A stretch of DNA of 9,651 nt from Bacillota bacterium (GTDB lineage Bacteria > Bacillota > Clostridia > Oscillospirales > Ruminococcaceae), in assembly GCA_023431215.1 (NCBI GenBank), contig JAEYXR010000105.1:1-9651 (forward strand), read 5' to 3'. Positions 6,667 through 9,651 of this stretch are shown one piece after another (the stretch's first letter is position 1; every line of letters begins with the position of its first letter). The notes beneath the pieces were generated by a model. It worked only from the letters and a program-made list of their open reading frames with translations. It was not told the DNA's origin and searched no databases. The translations under genes and the position numbers were made by a program.

Positions 6667-8187
6667 TTAATTTGCTTCTGTTAACTGGCTTTCCTTCTTT
6701 GAACCTTTTACTTCCTCGCGAACGGTAAATGCTAATACAATTACCGTCAAAACTAAAAATAGTAATGCAATGGGTGATTGTAGTATTGGCAGCAGGCTGC
6801 CATTGGTACGCATTAAAGACCTGCGGAGATTTTCCTCCAGCATTGGGGCCAGAATAAAGCCAACCACCATAGGAGCCAAAGGATACCCAAATCGTTTCAT
6901 TACAAAGCCTAAGAAACCAAACAGCATCATTACCATGATATCAAAAATACGGTTGTTGGCAGAAAAAGAACCAACCACACAAAATGCAATAACCACAGGC
7001 AACAAGTAAGCAGTAGGAATCGAAAGTAACTTTGTAAAAACAGGAAGCCCAAAATACTCAACGATAAGCATAACCAAGTTGGCTAAGATAAAGGCTGCAA
7101 ATAGTGCGTACACCAATTGTCCGCTGGTTTTAAACAGCAAAGGCCCGGGTGTGATGCCATGAAGCTGGAATCCGGCCAAAATCATTGCCGTTGCATTGTC
7201 ACCGGGAATGCCCAGAGTCAGCAGAATAATCAGCGCTCCGCCCACCGTGGCATTGTTTGCTGTTTCTGAAGCCACAATGCCATCAATGAAGCCTGTACCA
7301 AATTTTTCCGGTGTTTTGGAACGCTTTTTGATAAAAGCATATGCCATTAAATTAGATACATTGCCGCCAATTCCGGGTAGTATGCCAATGACAAGTCCAA
7401 TGAGCGCAGCAGGAATTGCATTTTTCATTTGGTAAAAAAACTCTTTCCAGCTAAGACCAAAGCCTCTGACCTTTTGACCGGTACTAACCATCTCATGCTT
7501 TTCAGCAGGTTTGGGGAACTTCATTTCTGCTGCTGTTTCCATAATCTGAGAAACAGCAAACACACCAATTAAAAGAGGTATCAGGTTGAACCCTGCCGCC
7601 AGCTCTTTGATATCCATGGTATAGCGGGTATAAGCACTGAGTCTGTCTATACCGACAAAAGCAAGGGAAACACCCAGCAAACTGGAAAGCAAGCCTTTTA
7701 TGAGACTGCCCTCAGACAAGGAAGCCACCGTAGTCAAAGCCAGCAAAATTACTGCAAAATATTCGTACGGACTAAATTTTAGAGCAAATTTTGCTATTGC
7801 CGGCCCAAGGTAAACCAAGGCTATTGCGCTGACAATTCCACCTACAAAGGAGTATACCACACCGGTGCCAAGAGCACGGCGGGCTTCCCCGCGTTTTGCC
7901 ATGGGGTACCCGTCAAAACAGGTGGCAATAGAGGAAGGCGTGCCCGGAATGCCCAGAAGAACTGCAGAAATGAGGCCGCCGGAAACACCACCTACGTAAA
8001 CAGCCATTAAAAAACTGATGCCGTAAACAGGCTCCATGGTAAAGGTAAGCGGAAGCATGATTGCAAGACAGGTAAATGCAGAAAGACCAGGAATGGCCCC
8101 AAAAATAATGCCGATAGAAACACCGCCGATAATCAAAAGCAGAATCATCGGTTCAAATACCGTAATAAAACCTTGAATCAGTTGCAT
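6667..8187 (-). CDS. tctA: TTT transporter large membrane subunit TctA (first copy in transcription order)
   Basis: This 506-residue polytopic membrane protein has the TctA signatures: GAIPGLSAF at 30-38, LGIPGTPSS followed by FDGYPMAKRG in the first half, and GILPGIGGN and LGIPGDNAT in the second half. It forms the carboxylate translocation unit with the TctB just upstream. The ATG has GGGGGAG 8 nt upstream, and the gap from tctB is 15 nt. It is about 83% identical by eye to the copy at 4438-5958, with long identical blocks at the motifs and divergence in the central loop (MKFPKPAEKHE versus RKFPKIEEKRE) and the C-terminal tail. Synonymous differences are spread along the whole gene, so the duplication is not recent. 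This copy appears somewhat richer in A/T-ending codons than the other. It lies nearest the tctC gene and is the likelier default partner of that binding protein. Confidence 0.93.
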   Translation of the reverse strand: MQLIQGFITVFEPMILLLIIGGVSIGIIFGAIPGLSAFTCLAIMLPLTFTMEPVYGISFLMAVYVGGVSGGLISAVLLGIPGTPSSIATCFDGYPMAKRGEARRALGTGVVYSFVGGIVSAIALVYLGPAIAKFALKFSPYEYFAVILLALTTVASLSEGSLIKGLLSSLLGVSLAFVGIDRLSAYTRYTMDIKELAAGFNLIPLLIGVFAVSQIMETAAEMKFPKPAEKHEMVSTGQKVRGFGLSWKEFFYQMKNAIPAALIGLVIGILPGIGGNVSNLMAYAFIKKRSKTPEKFGTGFIDGIVASETANNATVGGALIILLTLGIPGDNATAMILAGFQLHGITPGPLLFKTSGQLVYALFAAFILANLVMLIVEYFGLPVFTKLLSIPTAYLLPVVIAFCVVGSFSANNRIFDIMVMMLFGFLGFVMKRFGYPLAPMVVGFILAPMLEENLRRSLMRTNGSLLPILQSPIALLFLVLTVIVLAFTVREEVKGSKKESQLTEAN

Positions 8188-8202
8188 TTTAACATCTCCC
8201 CC

Positions 8203-8703
8203 TTAACCCAAAATGCCTGCAGGCAAAAAGATCATAAACACTTTATAGAACAGTAAATAAATGCCTACCGGAATAAGGATAGAGGTTGTGGTTACAACTG
8301 CGATGTATTTTACATTTTTAATGGCGCCTTGTGGCAGAAGAATAAACATCTGACAAAAAAGATAAGCTGCTGTCAGTATAATATATCCAACCGACTTAAT
8401 AAAAAGGAAATAAGCAATTAAAAGTCCCACTGTCAAAAGCAAAGGAATATTCCATTCCATCCTCTTGCCTGGCGTATTGCCTTTGTTTGAAGAAACTGTG
8501 CCTTCTTTTTTTATTGTACCTACTGCCTTAACAATAACGACAGCCGATAAAATCACCATAAGTATAACAACCAGACGAGGAAAAAACTGTGGGCCTAAAG
8601 CATCTGCAGTAGACATTGTAATTGCAAAAGACTGCGCATACAAAAAACCCGCAAATAGTAGGAAGAAGATACCGGAACATAAATCTTTGTGTCCGCTATT
8701 CAA
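8203..8703 (-). CDS. tctB: TTT transporter small membrane subunit TctB (first copy)
   Basis: This 166-residue small membrane subunit has several hydrophobic segments and a FLPAGILG C-terminus like its paralogue. The start is TTG at 8703. An in-frame TGA three codons upstream rules out any longer protein, and AAAGAGAG, a weak ribosome binding site, lies 9 nt before it. The N-terminus (M)NSGHKDLCSG lines up with the other copy. A weak site plus TTG suggests low translation compared with the binding protein, which suits a membrane component. The variable linker (about residues 69-84) is rich in Gly, Ser, Asn and Lys. It lies after a 200-nt structured spacer from tctC and 15 nt before its tctA. 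Confidence 0.88.
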   Translation of the reverse strand: MNSGHKDLCSGIFFLLFAGFLYAQSFAITMSTADALGPQFFPRLVVILMVILSAVVIVKAVGTIKKEGTVSSNKGNTPGKRMEWNIPLLLTVGLLIAYFLFIKSVGYIILTAAYLFCQMFILLPQGAIKNVKYIAVVTTTSILIPVGIYLLFYKVFMIFLPAGILG

Positions 8704-8712
8704 CTTTGTTCA

Positions 8713-8720
8713 CTCTCTTT
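8713..8720 (-). promoter_or_regulatory. Weak ribosome binding site of the first tctB
   Basis: AAAGAGAG on the minus strand lies 9 nt before the TTG start. The aligned site of the second tctB is the stronger AGAGGAG. Confidence 0.5.
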
Positions 8721-8740
8721 CATAGTTCACTAATCAGCGG

Positions 8741-8769
8741 CAGCGGCCACAGACATATCTGACCCGCTG
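8741..8769 (-). other. Hairpin upstream of first tctB
   Basis: Outer arms CAGCGG (8741-8746) and CCGCTG (8764-8769) enclose an inner CAGA/TCTG pairing around a TATG-type loop. It lies about 38 nt upstream of the TTG start and could influence tctB translation or mRNA decay. Confidence 0.4.
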
Positions 8770-8815
8770 CATAAAAAAGGAGAGCCGGGCATTTATATAA
8801 CGCTGAAAATCGGCA

Positions 8816-8850
8816 TGCAAAGCGAAGGAGACATTTTCCTCCGCTTTGCA
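8816..8850 (-). other. Strong hairpin after tctC
   Basis: On the minus-strand RNA, TGCAAAGCG pairs with CGCTTTGCA, and the stem continues inward through GAGGA/TCCTT, including one G-U pair, for about 14 bp. It lies 53 nt after the tctC stop codon. On the minus strand no U-run follows directly, so partial termination or 3'-end protection of tctC mRNA is more likely than full termination. On the plus strand the repeat is followed by GGCTTTTTAATT, but no plus-strand gene needs a terminator here. Confidence 0.5.
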
Positions 8851-8903
8851 GGCTTTTTAATTGATCAGGCGTTTTTAGTGCCAACATTAAAATATACTGC
8901 TAA

Positions 8904-9651
8904 TTACTGCTGAGCCAGGAAAGCTTCCTTGTAAGGCTCCATGGTGCGGGTGTAATAGTCGTTGCAAAGTGCCTTAGCATCTTCCTTAGCGTACCAAACG
9001 GTGGTGAGGTAGTTGCTTTCCATGTTGGCAATAAAATCTGCATCCTCGGTGGTCTTCTTCAGGGCCTCAGCCAAAATATCAACAATCTCATCGGGGGTGT
9101 CGGGGTGTACGCCCAGCCAGAAGAATTTGGAGAAGTCAACATTCTTTAGGCCAAAATCAGCAGCCATGGGAACATCGGCCAACAGCTCATTCTTGTTATC
9201 GCCCAGCAGGCACAGAGCCTGGAACTCGCCGGTTTTAAAGTAGTCCAGAGCCAGAGAGTAAGAGATATTGATAACATTGGTCTGTTCAGCCAACAGAGCG
9301 GTCATTTTAGCAGCGTTGTTGCCAACGTCAACAAACTTAAAGCCGGCTTCCCACTCTTCATTCATAGCAACGCCGCAGATTTGGTTGGTAGCGCCAATTT
9401 TGCCGCCGTACTCAATGGTACCGGGAGCAGCCTTGGTTTTTTCAACAAGATCCTTCAGGTCAGCATAACCGGACTTCTTGTTAACAGCCAAAACAGTGGT
9501 GTTGTCGATGATGGGAACACCAACAGTCTTAAAGCTGTCGATATTGATATCGGTAGTGCGCATCATGTAAGGAACAAACATATCGCAGCCGTTGATGATC
9601 ATGGTGTAGCCATCGGGATCGGAATCCAGAACCTGCTGCATACCCATAACG
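8904..9651 (-). CDS. tctC: TTT solute-binding protein TctC (Bug family), N-terminus beyond the window
   Basis: This is an extracytoplasmic solute-binding protein that captures the carboxylate and delivers it to TctA/TctB. About 249 codons are visible and the frame runs open through the right edge, so the ATG at 9647 is internal. Roughly 80-95 N-terminal residues, including the signal peptide or lipobox, should lie outside. The family landmark DPDGYTMI occurs near the visible start and corresponds to the usual PDGYTL around residue 90. Next come APGTIEYGGKIGATNQ, equivalent to the family's PGxLxYGSxGxGS ligand loop but altered, then the KMTALLAEQTNVI segment (family ALxxLLGGQVD). The C-terminal lobe ends TMEPYKEAFLAQQ. 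Codons are mostly C- or G-ending (GCC, AAC, ATC), more so than in the membrane genes, as expected for high expression. The ligand is unknown. It is the only binding protein seen for two membrane pairs. Confidence 0.87.
   Translation of the reverse strand, partial: VMGMQQVLDSDPDGYTMIINGCDMFVPYMMRTTDINIDSFKTVGVPIIDNTTVLAVNKKSGYADLKDLVEKTKAAPGTIEYGGKIGATNQICGVAMNEEWEAGFKFVDVGNNAAKMTALLAEQTNVINISYSLALDYFKTGEFQALCLLGDNKNELLADVPMAADFGLKNVDFSKFFWLGVHPDTPDEIVDILAEALKKTTEDADFIANMESNYLTTVWYAKEDAKALCNDYYTRTMEPYKEAFLAQQ

Larger units (their letters stand above)
8704..8903 (-). other. Structured spacer between tctC and the first tctB
   Basis: No gene is visible in these 200 nt. Two hairpins (8816-8850 and 8741-8769) are present. 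Structured spacers after a solute-binding-protein gene commonly raise its mRNA level over the membrane genes. That role is likely here but inferred. Confidence 0.55.

Noticed and set aside
4438..8187. Recent duplication or gene conversion between the two tctA genes
   Set aside because: Even where the proteins are identical (for example around LGIPGTPSSIATCFDGYPM), the DNA differs at many synonymous positions.
8701..8724. A seven-residue leader frame (MKESEQS) starting at ATG 8724 whose TGA overlaps the TTG start of the first tctB
   Set aside because: It suggested either a coupling peptide or a frameshifted tctB start. However, its ATG has no ribosome binding site, and alignment with the other copy shows the shared region is a Shine-Dalgarno zone before a common TTG.
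1..9651. CRISPR arrays, tRNA or rRNA genes, insertion sequences, transposases, phage genes
   Set aside because: No regularly spaced direct repeats, tRNA-like cloverleaf, transposase motif or terminal inverted repeats were recognised. The window is fully explained by one metabolic locus.

Overview
All nine genes in this 9.65 kb window lie on the minus strand, so transcription runs from the right edge to the left. The gene order, strong AGGAG-type ribosome binding sites, moderate GC content and protein style suggest an anaerobic Bacillota, probably a gut-type Clostridia. That placement is an inference from general features, not from a marker gene.

Right half (about 4438 to 9651): uptake. Reading along transcription, there is a tripartite tricarboxylate transporter (TTT) solute-binding protein, tctC, cut off by the window edge. 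It is followed by a tctB-tctA pair and then by a second, paralogous tctB-tctA pair. Only one binding protein is visible for the two membrane complexes. The spacers after tctC, after the first tctA and after the second tctA (about 185-200 nt each) carry strong inverted repeats and no genes.

Left half (130 to 4252): catabolism. A four-carbon-acid-sugar kinase (DUF1537 family) overlaps by 7 nt a class II ketose-bisphosphate aldolase of the GatY/KbaY/FBA type. These are followed by an HpcH/HpaI-family (GarL-like) class II aldolase and a tartronate semialdehyde reductase very like GarR. The first 129 nt hold no gene that I can support.

Likely joint function (inference): the TTT system imports one or more sugar acids or similar carboxylates. 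The kinase and FBA-type enzyme would turn a phosphorylated oxo-acid into dihydroxyacetone phosphate. The GarL/GarR-like pair would split a keto-deoxy sugar acid into pyruvate and tartronate semialdehyde and reduce the latter to glycerate. No dehydratase, first-step sugar-acid dehydrogenase, isomerase, glycerate kinase or regulator is visible, so the route is incomplete here and the true substrate cannot be fixed. The most unusual points are the kinase-aldolase pairing without a recognisable OtnC-type decarboxylase, the doubled tctBA set, and the abutting hairpins between the transport and enzyme genes.
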